Positions 8,332 through 16,902 of a stretch of 64,000 nucleotides of DNA are shown here, piece after piece. The DNA lies in NCBI GenBank assembly GCA_965223115.1, contig OZ244982.1, positions 186,001 through 250,000 on the forward strand. Reading direction: 5' to 3'. Every line of letters begins with the position of its first letter. Within the stretch, counting starts at the first letter, position 1. Source of the DNA: CBDCUI01 sp965223115 (GTDB lineage Bacteria; Pseudomonadota; Gammaproteobacteria; UBA4575). Below the pieces are notes generated by a model. That model searched no databases. It was not told the origin of the DNA and saw nothing but the letters and a program-made list of their open reading frames with translations. The position numbers were made by a program, and so were the translations under genes.

Positions 8332-9300
8332 ATGATTATTCGTTTATTAAAACATCTACAATTGCTTTTGAGGGTGGTTTTCTGGTGGTTTGCTTTGGCC
8401 AACAGCTATGCATTTGCACAAAACTGGCAATCGACATTCTATCTAGATCATGCATTAGTAGGAAAAATATGGGATACACAAAAGAATGCTTGGCTTACTA
8501 AAAAACAGCTGAATTTAGAGTTATTAGAATACGATTACATATTGCTTGGTGAAACGCATAATAATTATGATCATCATATACTACAGAGTAGTGTAATAGA
8601 TTCACTCGTTGCTGCTGATGTACAACCGACAATTGTAATGGAAATGCTGGCACAGAAAAACTGGCAAGGTCAGCCAACAGTATGGACAAATCTTGAGGCT
8701 TTAAAAAAACAAGCTATACTTCGTAATGATGGTTGGCCATGGGAGTTATATATACCGGTATTAAAGTCAGTGGTTGAAAATAGACTTGAGCTTATTGCAG
8801 GAAATATTGACAGTAAGTCTTTACATAAATGGTCAAATAAGATGGGCTCTAATGTAGATGAAGATATTGTTAGAGAATATTCAATTTCATCTCAAGGTTA
8901 CAGACAGCTAAAACGCGATATAGTCGAATCACATTGTGGTTATGCCAATACTGGTTTTGTACAATTTATGGCACGTGCACAGTTACAGCGTGATTACGTC
9001 ATTACAAATACTTTAATAAATAGTAAATTACCTGTTGTGTTAATTGCGGGTGCTGGCCATGTGCGCAACAATTATGCTATACCCATGCAGCTATTGCACA
9101 AATACCATCAACTTGCATATATTTCTATAGCATTTGTGCCTGTGCAGCCTGGCTGGAATGACCCTAATGATTATCTAGATGAATCTCCGGCAGAGTTTGA
9201 TATTTTATATTTTACGCCCAGCCACACAAATGAAGATCCATGTTTGGTGTTTAGAAAACAATTGCAAAATTTGGGGCGTAAGAATACTTCACAGCACTAA
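8332..9300 (+). CDS. ChaN-like protein (haem-binding uptake protein, Tiki superfamily)
   Basis: 322 residues from ATG 8332. An upstream in-frame ATG at 8269 lies inside rnd and is rejected. The hydrophobic N-terminus ending in ANSYAFAQ is a signal peptide without a lipobox Cys, unlike many ChaN proteins that are lipoproteins. The core motif ILLGETHNNYDHH and the later VVLIAGAGHVRNNYAIP are the paired Glu/His segments of the ChaN fold. Characterised ChaN binds haem in stacked pairs at the outer membrane; that role here is by family only. No haem or iron uptake genes are adjacent. Confidence 0.82.
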   Translation: MIIRLLKHLQLLLRVVFWWFALANSYAFAQNWQSTFYLDHALVGKIWDTQKNAWLTKKQLNLELLEYDYILLGETHNNYDHHILQSSVIDSLVAADVQPTIVMEMLAQKNWQGQPTVWTNLEALKKQAILRNDGWPWELYIPVLKSVVENRLELIAGNIDSKSLHKWSNKMGSNVDEDIVREYSISSQGYRQLKRDIVESHCGYANTGFVQFMARAQLQRDYVITNTLINSKLPVVLIAGAGHVRNNYAIPMQLLHKYHQLAYISIAFVPVQPGWNDPNDYLDESPAEFDILYFTPSHTNEDPCLVFRKQLQNLGRKNTSQH

Positions 9301-9417
9301 AAGCTTATTTAGCTGCTTGCAGTACATGGACATTGTGCGACAATATTAAAAGAAAGCTCAGTAAAATTACTTGATAACCAACCATAATTCACTTCCTTAT
9401 ATAAAAAAGACAATTAA

Positions 9418-10830
9418 ATGCTTATCGGTCCAGATGCCAATCTAAAGGCACGAATAAAAAGTCTGCGCCAACATCTATCAACAGAAAACCCTTTATTAGT
9501 TGACGTTGTTGATCGGTTCTGCGAGTTAGATCGGATTGCCTATAATCTTGGCATTATATCCAGCAAACAATCCTATACTACCGAGATATCTTGGTGGCCA
9601 TTAATTTCGATACTTGGGACCTTTTCTGCGGGTAAGTCTACTTTTATTAACCATTATGTGGAAACGAATTTACAAAAAACAGGTAATCAGGCTGTAGACG
9701 ATAAGTTTACAGTTATTTGTTTTAGTAGCGATACTAAAGTACGAGTTCTTCCGGGTTTGGCGCTCGATGCAGATCCACGTTTTCCGTTTTATCAAATTAG
9801 TGATGAAATAGAAAAAGTTTCTGCAGGCGAGGGTTCACGCATCGACACTTATCTACAACTTAAAACCTGTCCGTCTGATCAGATTAAAGGCAAGATATTT
9901 ATTGATTCACCAGGATTTGATGCAGATGCACAGCGGACTTCCACACTTAGAATTACAGATCACATCATTAATTTATCAGATTTAGTACTGGTTCTGTTTG
10001 ATGCTAGGCATCCAGAGCCAGGTGCTATGCGTGACACATTAGAGCATTTAGTTACGGGCACAGTACGTCGTAATGATGCCAATAAGGTTTTGTTTATACT
10101 TAATCAAATTGATACCACGGCAGTGGAAGATAATACTGAAGAAGTCGTAGCAGCTTGGCAAAGGGCTTTAGCACAAGGAGGTTTAGTGAGTGGGCGTTTT
10201 TATACAACTTATAATGAAGAAGTTGCTGTACCCATTGAAGATAGTGGTTTACGTGAACGCTATAAACGTAAAAAGGATGCCGATCTTAATGAAATATATC
10301 AGCGTATCGCTGAAGTAAGTGTTGAACGTGTTTATCGTATAATTGGTTCTTTAGAACATACTGCTAACCAGGTCCAAAATAGTATCGTCCCCCAAGTTAG
10401 TGAAGCTGTGCGTACTTGGGTTAAACGAGTTTTGCTCGTAGATGTTGTTATTTTGGTGCCAATTACTATTTATATGTCGGTATACATAATTAAACACCTA
10501 GGTTCAGGTACAGCATTTGATGCGTATGGCAGTACAGGTTTTGCTTTTGCCGTTTTATTAGCGTTATTTACTCTTTATATTCTGCATTTATTTGTGCGCG
10601 GCTTTGTTGCTAAATGGATGGCAAAGTCTTTGCCTGGGCAGGAGCCAGAGGGTAATGTACGCTTAGGTTTTTTACGCAATACCAAATGGTGGCAACCTCT
10701 TGCGCGACCATATATTGTCGGTTGGAATAAATATGCACGTGCTAAATTAGTATCAATACGTGAAGCTGCAGACACCCTGGTGCAGAAGCTTAATGACGAA
10801 TATACGAATCCGTCTGGTGAATCCAATTAG
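9418..10830 (+). CDS. Dynamin-like GTPase with C-terminal membrane segments
   Basis: 470 residues. The G1 P-loop is GTFSAGKST at 67-75, G3 is DSPGFD at 163-168 and G4 is NQID at 229-232. After the GTPase domain come two strongly hydrophobic segments near 337-357 and 372-392 separated by a short loop, then a basic C-terminus. This layout resembles bacterial dynamin/EHD-like proteins that remodel membranes, but it lacks long coiled-coil arms. It ends one base before the convergent mreD stop. Proximity to mreBCD hints at an envelope role; that is inference. Confidence 0.8.
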   Translation: MLIGPDANLKARIKSLRQHLSTENPLLVDVVDRFCELDRIAYNLGIISSKQSYTTEISWWPLISILGTFSAGKSTFINHYVETNLQKTGNQAVDDKFTVICFSSDTKVRVLPGLALDADPRFPFYQISDEIEKVSAGEGSRIDTYLQLKTCPSDQIKGKIFIDSPGFDADAQRTSTLRITDHIINLSDLVLVLFDARHPEPGAMRDTLEHLVTGTVRRNDANKVLFILNQIDTTAVEDNTEEVVAAWQRALAQGGLVSGRFYTTYNEEVAVPIEDSGLRERYKRKKDADLNEIYQRIAEVSVERVYRIIGSLEHTANQVQNSIVPQVSEAVRTWVKRVLLVDVVILVPITIYMSVYIIKHLGSGTAFDAYGSTGFAFAVLLALFTLYILHLFVRGFVAKWMAKSLPGQEPEGNVRLGFLRNTKWWQPLARPYIVGWNKYARAKLVSIREAADTLVQKLNDEYTNPSGESN

Positions 10831-11313
10831 TTAATAGGCGGACAGATTTTTCCCGATTACACGTAATACAAGATAGATCCATGGCCAAACTAGCACACTG
10901 GTTACAACAGGTGCCCAATACAGCCAGGACTTAGGGTCTTCACCAAGAATACCTAATATCCAAAGTGATATGCTCATATAAGGTAGTAATATCATACCAA
11001 CAAACATGGCTTGTTGATGCAGAGGGTAGTTGCGTACTCTTTGGTGGAAACGAATTGCGATAAATGCAGTGATCGCAAAGCCAAGTGCATGTTGACCAAG
11101 TAATGCACCTTGAATCACATCAACACAAAGACCAAGTATCCAGGCAATACCAACACCTACATTTTTTGGTAATGTCATGCTCCAATAGATGAGCACCAGC
11201 ATTAACCATTCAGGTCGATATGGTCGTGCCCACTCTGGTAATGGCATAAGCATGAGTATCATCGCGATTATCAAAGTTGTGCTTATGGTTAGAAATTTAG
11301 AAGAATTATTCAT
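10831..11313 (-). CDS. mreD: Rod shape-determining protein MreD
   Basis: 160 residues with five or so hydrophobic helices, the normal MreD size. The PEWARPYRPEW string near residue 26 is diagnostic of gammaproteobacterial MreD. It is an inner-membrane part of the elongasome that guides lateral wall synthesis with MreB, MreC, RodA and PBP2. Last gene of mreB-mreC-mreD, 8 bp after mreC. Its stop abuts the stop of the convergent GTPase gene, with no room for a terminator. Confidence 0.94.
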   Translation of the reverse strand: MNNSSKFLTISTTLIIAMILMLMPLPEWARPYRPEWLMLVLIYWSMTLPKNVGVGIAWILGLCVDVIQGALLGQHALGFAITAFIAIRFHQRVRNYPLHQQAMFVGMILLPYMSISLWILGILGEDPKSWLYWAPVVTSVLVWPWIYLVLRVIGKNLSAY

Positions 11314-11321
11314 AATATTTA

Positions 11322-12185
11322 TTAATTTTTTTCTTCAGTATTAGCAGCCACTTTAGGTTTTACTTCTTCTGGCCAAATTAAAAGCACCTCTCGTATAGTG
11401 TTTAAATCAACAAGTGGTTTTGCTTCTACTTTTGTAAATGCCTCTCCCGCAATTTGCTTAATACTGGTGATCTCTGCGACAGGGTAATCAGTTGGGTAAC
11501 GCCCATCTAATCCAGATGTAGTAACCAAGTCACCAATATTGATATCAGCTGTATTAGTGATATGTAGTAATTCAAGCTTATCGATATTACCAGTACCAAC
11601 CACCAAGCTACGTTGTCCACTTCGTGCTACAACACCTAATAGGGCATGATTCGGGTCTGAAATTAGGATGGCAATAGAATGGAAAGTCTCAACTTTATCA
11701 ACTTGACCAATTATGCCTTTTGCGCCTAATAATGGTTGCCCTTCATAGACTCCATCCCTCGCTCCTTTGTTTAATACAATGCGTTGACGAAATGGGTCTA
11801 AGTCTATCGATAAAAGCTCTGCTATTAATAAACGCTCTTTTTCAAAATATTTTGCGGAAGAAAGTAGTTCACGTAAACGTGCATTTTCTTGTTCTAGGGT
11901 TGCAAGTTTTTGTAACTGTAGCTCGAGGCGAATTTGTTCTGCGCGTAAACTTGCATTTTTTCGTAAAAGATTATTGCGAGCAGAAAAAGACTCGGTACTC
12001 CAGTTATATACTTTTGTGGGCAGGCTTGCTAAGTATTCTACAGGGTACATTGCGATACCAATCGTTGAGCGTACAGCTCGTAAGTGATTGAAATGATGAT
12101 CTACAATCATCATACCAATAGATACGATTACTAAGAGTACTAATTTAGTAGAGACAGAAGGGCCAAGGGTAAAAAGCGGTTTTAT
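11322..12185 (-). CDS. mreC: Rod shape-determining protein MreC with apparent AUA start
   Basis: The first ATG in frame (12113) would remove the membrane anchor. Extending upstream gives 24 further codons that align with the conserved MreC N-terminus: KPLFTLGPSVSTKLVLLVIV, compared with MKPIFSRGPS... in E. coli. The codon at the Met position is ATA (12185-12183), with AGGAG eight bases upstream (CTCCT on the plus strand, 12194-12198). There is no in-frame ATG, GTG, TTG or CTG between the upstream stop and 12113. The 287-residue product then has a cytoplasmic tip, one membrane helix, a coiled coil (about 65-105) and the two beta-barrel domains that bind PBP2. The gene call is certain; the start codon is the oddity. 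Confidence 0.9.
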   Translation of the reverse strand: MKPLFTLGPSVSTKLVLLVIVSIGMMIVDHHFNHLRAVRSTIGIAMYPVEYLASLPTKVYNWSTESFSARNNLLRKNASLRAEQIRLELQLQKLATLEQENARLRELLSSAKYFEKERLLIAELLSIDLDPFRQRIVLNKGARDGVYEGQPLLGAKGIIGQVDKVETFHSIAILISDPNHALLGVVARSGQRSLVVGTGNIDKLELLHITNTADINIGDLVTTSGLDGRYPTDYPVAEITSIKQIAGEAFTKVEAKPLVDLNTIREVLLIWPEEVKPKVAANTEEKN

Positions 12186-12283
12186 AGCAAATACTCCTGG
12201 ATAATGACTCGATATAAATCAACAGAGTGCTAATGATAACGAATCGAATCATATTCGTCAGTGCGAATAATTGGAATGAAAAG

Positions 12284-13327
12284 TTAATCAGCCGATAATA
12301 ATTCTGTACCCATTTCATCCATGAGTTCAAGTACTCTCCCGCCACCACGAGCAACAGAAGTAAGAGGGTCATCTGCGATGACAACAGGAATCCCTGTTTC
12401 CTCCATAATCAGACGGTCTAAATCACGCAATAGCGCACCTCCACCTGTAAGTACAATCCCACGTTCTGCCACATCGGCGCCCAGCTCCGGCGGTGTTTGC
12501 TCTAATGCAGTTTTTACAGCACTAATGATCCCGTACAAGGGTTCTTGCAAGGCCTCCAAAATTTCATTGCTATTAAGCGAAAAGCTCTTGGGTACTCCTT
12601 CGGATAAATTTCTTCCTTTAACTTCAATCTCCAGCATTTCCTTGCCTGGATAAGCAGAGCCAATCATGTGCTTGATGCGCTCTGCAGTGGATTCTCCTAC
12701 CAGCACACCATAATTTCTGCGAATATAATTCACAATTGCATCATCAAATTTGTCTCCACCTATGCGCACAGACGACGAATACACAATGCCATTCAGTGAA
12801 AGAACAGCAACCTCAGAAGTCCCGCCACCAATGTCTAGTACCATCGAGCCTCGTGCTTCTTCTATAGGAAGGCCTGCTCCAATGGCTGCAGCTATGGGCT
12901 CCTCAATCAAGTAGGTTTTTCTAGCACCAGCGCCCAGTGCTGATTCACGAATTGCACGTCGTTCAACCTGTGTAGCACCACAGGGCACGCAAACTAAAAC
13001 TCTTGGGCTGGGTCTAAATAGTCTGTTTTCATGGACTTTGCGAATAAAATGCTGCAGCATTTTTTCAGTGGTAGTGAAGTCAGCAATAACGCCGTCTTTT
13101 AAAGGTCGTATGGCTTCGATATGCGTTGGGGTTCGACCTAACATGCTTTTGGCGGCTGTACCCACTTCCTCAACTCGACGTGGGCCACCATTCGGGTCAT
13201 TACGAATTGCCACTACAGATGGTTCATTTAGCACAATGCCCTTATCACGCATGTAAATCAGCGTATTGGCTGTGCCCAAATCAATGGATAAGTCGTTAGA
13301 GAAAACGCCAAGGACACGTTTGAACAT
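12284..13327 (-). CDS. mreB: Rod shape-determining protein MreB (bacterial actin)
   Basis: 347 residues, standard length. Actin-fold nucleotide motifs are present: LSIDLGTANTLIY (phosphate 1), VLDIGGGTSEVAVLS (phosphate 2) and GIVLTGGGALLRDLD (adenosine). It forms membrane-bound filaments that organise lateral peptidoglycan synthesis. First gene of mreBCD, transcribed away from gatCAB; the 239-bp divergent space upstream should hold both promoters. A 98-bp gap separates it from mreC. Confidence 0.97.
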   Translation of the reverse strand: MFKRVLGVFSNDLSIDLGTANTLIYMRDKGIVLNEPSVVAIRNDPNGGPRRVEEVGTAAKSMLGRTPTHIEAIRPLKDGVIADFTTTEKMLQHFIRKVHENRLFRPSPRVLVCVPCGATQVERRAIRESALGAGARKTYLIEEPIAAAIGAGLPIEEARGSMVLDIGGGTSEVAVLSLNGIVYSSSVRIGGDKFDDAIVNYIRRNYGVLVGESTAERIKHMIGSAYPGKEMLEIEVKGRNLSEGVPKSFSLNSNEILEALQEPLYGIISAVKTALEQTPPELGADVAERGIVLTGGGALLRDLDRLIMEETGIPVVIADDPLTSVARGGGRVLELMDEMGTELLSAD

Positions 13328-13566
13328 AAATTATTTTGAATGATTTCTTATATCGAGAGAGGGTGTACTCTATCAGCGGCCTAAATTTTGGGCAAGACAT
13401 TAAGTATGATAGTTTGTGCCATTTATATAAGATTCAAATGGGAAATGCCCTGTTTGAGGGCTGTGAATTCGGTAATATGAGGTCAATATGAAACTCTATT
13501 AGAATTTAGAGTAGACGAGCTCAATGCTACAGAGATTATATTTTAAGAAATTGAAAAAATGAGATC

Positions 13567-13854
13567 ATGACTATTTCGCCTGAAGAAGTACTAAAGATAG
13601 CCCAGTTGGCAAGATTGCAAATTAACCAAGAAGAAGTAGAGCAATATGCCACTGACCTATCAAATATTATGTCTCTAGTAGATCAAATGAATAAAGTTGA
13701 TACACAAGGCATTGAACCTATGGCCCACCCACAGGATGTTGAACAACGTTTGCGAGAAGATAAAGTAACAGAGGAAAATCAGCGTGATAGATTTCAAACT
13801 ATTGCTCCACGTGCAGAAAAAGGTCTTTATCTGGTGCCCAAGGTAATAGAATAA
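13567..13854 (+). CDS. gatC: Asp/Glu-tRNA amidotransferase subunit C
   Basis: 95 residues, the usual GatC length. The N-terminal helix TISPEEVLKIAQLARL and the C-terminal LREDKVTE ... APRAEKGLYLVPKVIE are family hallmarks. GatC is the small scaffold wrapping GatA and GatB in the GatCAB complex that converts Glu-tRNA(Gln) and/or Asp-tRNA(Asn) to the amidated forms. First gene of gatC-gatA-gatB, 51 bp before gatA. ATG, with a weak purine-rich site upstream. Confidence 0.95.
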   Translation: MTISPEEVLKIAQLARLQINQEEVEQYATDLSNIMSLVDQMNKVDTQGIEPMAHPQDVEQRLREDKVTEENQRDRFQTIAPRAEKGLYLVPKVIE

Positions 13855-13905
13855 AAATTAAACTAATAGATCTCTTTTAATCTTGTCTCGCTAAAATTAC
13901 ATTTT

Positions 13906-15357
13906 ATGCACGAATTATCTGTATCTGAACTCGCTACGGGTTTAAGCAAAGGTGACTTTTCAAGTGTTGAGCTTACACAGCATTTTGTAGAGCGCATGCA
14001 AAAATTTAAAAGCCTGAATGCGTTTATTACTGAACTAGGTGAGCGTGCTGTTTTGCAAGCGGCCAATGCAGACAAACTTATAAAAGCAAAACAATATGGA
14101 CCGTTAACAGGAATTCCATTGGCACACAAAGATATTTTTTGTATGTATGGTGTAAAAACTTCTTGTGGTTCAAAGATGCTGGATAATTTTTATGCACCTT
14201 ACGATGCCACTGTAGTACAAAAACTGGATCAAGCAGGTTGTACTGTGATTGGTAGAACCAATATGGATGAGTTCGCCATGGGCTCATCTAATGAAACCAG
14301 TTTTTATGGGCCTGTAAAAAACCCATGGAATACCGAGTGTGTACCTGGCGGATCTTCAGGAGGTTCGGCTGCTGCGGTGGCTGCTAGAATTGTGCCACTG
14401 GCAACCGGCACAGATACAGGTGGTTCGATTCGGCAGCCAGCGGCATTATGTGGAGTTACTGGGCTCAAACCAACCTACGGCCGTGTATCTCGGTATGGCA
14501 TGATTGCCTATGCTTCGAGCTTGGATCAAGGTGGTCCATTTGCGAAATCAGCTGAAGATTGTGCTTATTTACTACAAGCGATGGCAGGATTCGACGAAAA
14601 AGATTCTACTTCTATAGATCAATCTGTTCCAGACTATATGGCAGCATTGAATAATTCATTAAAAGGAAAAGTGATTGGTATACCGGACGAGTATTTTAGT
14701 GAGGGTTTGGGAACAGGTATTAAAGAAGTTATTACAGCTGCAATAGCCTGGTTTGAACAACAAGGTTGTGAAATCAAACCAATTAGTTTGCCAAACACTG
14801 AGCTTGCGATCCCCGCATATTACGTAATTGCACCAGCAGAGTGTTCTTCTAATTTAGCGCGTTTTGACGGTGTACGTTATGGTTATCGTTGTGAAGATCC
14901 AAAAGATTTACGTGACTTATATGAACGTAGTCGTAGTGAAGGATTTGGTGCTGAAGTAAAACGACGTATTATGATTGGAACCTATGCATTATCTGCTGGA
15001 TATTACGATGCTTACTATTTAAAAGCACAACAAATCAGGCGTTTAATTAGTGAAGATTTTCAAAAGGCATTTGAACAAGTTGATATAGTGCTGGGTCCAA
15101 CTACGCCAGAACCGGCATTCAAAATTGGTGAAAAAGTTAATGACCCCGTAACAATGTATTTGTCAGATATTTATACGATTTCAATCAATTTAGCAGGGTT
15201 GCCTGCTATTTCGATACCATGCGGACAACAAGAAGGTCTACCGATAGGCATGCAATTAATTGCTAATTACTTTGAAGAAGAAAAATTATTAAATTTTGCA
15301 CATCAATATCAGCTTGATACCAATTGGCATCAACAGTGTCCGCCTCAATTTCAGTAG
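13906..15357 (+). CDS. gatA: Asp/Glu-tRNA amidotransferase subunit A (amidase)
   Basis: 483 residues, standard. Amidase-signature enzyme that releases ammonia from glutamine for GatB. The Ser-cisSer-Lys triad is visible as Lys75 (AHKDIF), Ser150 (GGSSGGSAA) and Ser174 (TDTGGSIRQPA), offset by four residues from the S. aureus enzyme. The start at ATG 13906 matches the family N-terminus HELSVSEL. Followed by gatB after 9 bp. Confidence 0.97.
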   Translation: MHELSVSELATGLSKGDFSSVELTQHFVERMQKFKSLNAFITELGERAVLQAANADKLIKAKQYGPLTGIPLAHKDIFCMYGVKTSCGSKMLDNFYAPYDATVVQKLDQAGCTVIGRTNMDEFAMGSSNETSFYGPVKNPWNTECVPGGSSGGSAAAVAARIVPLATGTDTGGSIRQPAALCGVTGLKPTYGRVSRYGMIAYASSLDQGGPFAKSAEDCAYLLQAMAGFDEKDSTSIDQSVPDYMAALNNSLKGKVIGIPDEYFSEGLGTGIKEVITAAIAWFEQQGCEIKPISLPNTELAIPAYYVIAPAECSSNLARFDGVRYGYRCEDPKDLRDLYERSRSEGFGAEVKRRIMIGTYALSAGYYDAYYLKAQQIRRLISEDFQKAFEQVDIVLGPTTPEPAFKIGEKVNDPVTMYLSDIYTISINLAGLPAISIPCGQQEGLPIGMQLIANYFEEEKLLNFAHQYQLDTNWHQQCPPQFQ

Positions 15358-15366
15358 AATTAAAAA

Positions 15367-16800
15367 ATGCAGTGGGAAACAGTCATAGGTTTAGAAATAC
15401 ATGTTCAGCTAGCGACGCAGAGTAAAATTTTTTCTGCTGCGTCTACAGCATTTGGTTCTGAACCCAATACACAGGCCTGTGCAGTTGATCTTGGTTTGCC
15501 TGGCGTACTGCCAGTATTAAATAAAGAAGCAGTGCGTATGGCGGCCATGTTTGGCTTAGCTATTCATGCAAAAGTTGCACAACGTTCTATTTTTGCCAGA
15601 AAGAATTATTTTTATCCAGACTTGCCAAAAGGCTATCAAATCAGTCAATACGAATTGCCAATTGTAGAAAATGGTTTTTTAGAAATTGTGTTAGATGATG
15701 GCGAGCATAAAACTATCGGTATCACTCGTGCACATCTAGAGGAGGATGCAGGCAAGTCATTACATGAGGGATTTCCTGATTTTACCGGCATTGATTTAAA
15801 TAGAGCGGGTACGCCGCTAATAGAGGTTGTATCTGAGCCTGACATGCGTTCTGCACAAGAAGCTGTTGCCTATATGAAGAAAGTTCATTCTATTGTGCGT
15901 TACTTAGGCATCTCTGACGGTAATATGCAAGAAGGATCTTTTAGGTGTGATGCCAATGTCTCCATGCGACCAAAAGGACAGAATGAGTTTGGTACGCGCA
16001 CGGAAACAAAAAACTTAAACTCATTTCGTTTTGTTGAACGCGCCATTAATTATGAAATAGAAAGACAAATAGATGTATTAGAAGATGGTGGAGAAGTTGT
16101 TCAAGAAACTCGATTATATGATGCAGATAAAGATGAAACACGTTCAATGCGTTCTAAGGAAGAAGCAAATGATTATCGCTATTTTCCTGATCCAGATTTA
16201 TTGCCAGTGATAATTGAACCTACAGAGCTTGAAAAAATAAAAAATCAATTACCTGAATTACCAGATGAAAAAATTACACGTTTCAAAAAAGAATATGATT
16301 TAAACGACTATGACGCTGGTAACTTAGTTATGAATAAAGAAACCTCAGAATATTTTGAAGAGGTTGTAAAACATCAGAATGGAAAAGCTAAACTAGCTGC
16401 AAACTGGGTACTTGGTGAACTCAGTGCAGCCCTTAATCAAAATGAACTTGAAATTACAAATTGTCCAATCTCGCCTTTAATGTTGGCTGAAATATTAAAT
16501 CGTATTGAAGATGGCACAATATCAGGAAAAATTGCTAAGGAAGTTTTCGCTGCAATGTGGGATGGAGAAGGTAGTGTTGATGAAATAATTGAGGCTAAAG
16601 GGTTAAAACAAATAACAGACAGTGGTGAGATAGAGGTATTAGTTGATCAAGTTGTGAATGATAATCCTGAGCAGGTTGCACAGTACAAATCAGGTAAAGA
16701 TAAAGTGTTTGGTTTTTTTGTGGGTCAGGTTATGAAATTATCGAAAGGTAAGGCTAATCCACAGCAAGTGAACAGTCTATTGAAAGCTAAATTAAAGTAA
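15367..16800 (+). CDS. gatB: Asp/Glu-tRNA amidotransferase subunit B (kinase/transamidase)
   Basis: 477 residues, standard. N-terminal WETVIGLEIHVQL opens the cradle domain that phosphorylates and amidates the misacylated tRNA. RKNYFYPDLPKGYQISQYE and DFNRAGTPLIEVVSEPD-like strings (here GIDLNRAGTPLIEVV) are family signatures. The C-terminal YqeY-like tail (about 325-477) recognises the tRNA elbow. Last gene of the gatCAB operon. Confidence 0.97.
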   Translation: MQWETVIGLEIHVQLATQSKIFSAASTAFGSEPNTQACAVDLGLPGVLPVLNKEAVRMAAMFGLAIHAKVAQRSIFARKNYFYPDLPKGYQISQYELPIVENGFLEIVLDDGEHKTIGITRAHLEEDAGKSLHEGFPDFTGIDLNRAGTPLIEVVSEPDMRSAQEAVAYMKKVHSIVRYLGISDGNMQEGSFRCDANVSMRPKGQNEFGTRTETKNLNSFRFVERAINYEIERQIDVLEDGGEVVQETRLYDADKDETRSMRSKEEANDYRYFPDPDLLPVIIEPTELEKIKNQLPELPDEKITRFKKEYDLNDYDAGNLVMNKETSEYFEEVVKHQNGKAKLAANWVLGELSAALNQNELEITNCPISPLMLAEILNRIEDGTISGKIAKEVFAAMWDGEGSVDEIIEAKGLKQITDSGEIEVLVDQVVNDNPEQVAQYKSGKDKVFGFFVGQVMKLSKGKANPQQVNSLLKAKLK

Positions 16801-16902
16801 ATACTGTAAATTAAGCCATAGTAAAAGCATAATAGTTAATCATTTATTTTGTTGAAATAGAGCAAATTTCTGATTTGTCCACTAATACCAGGTTAAATAT
16901 CT

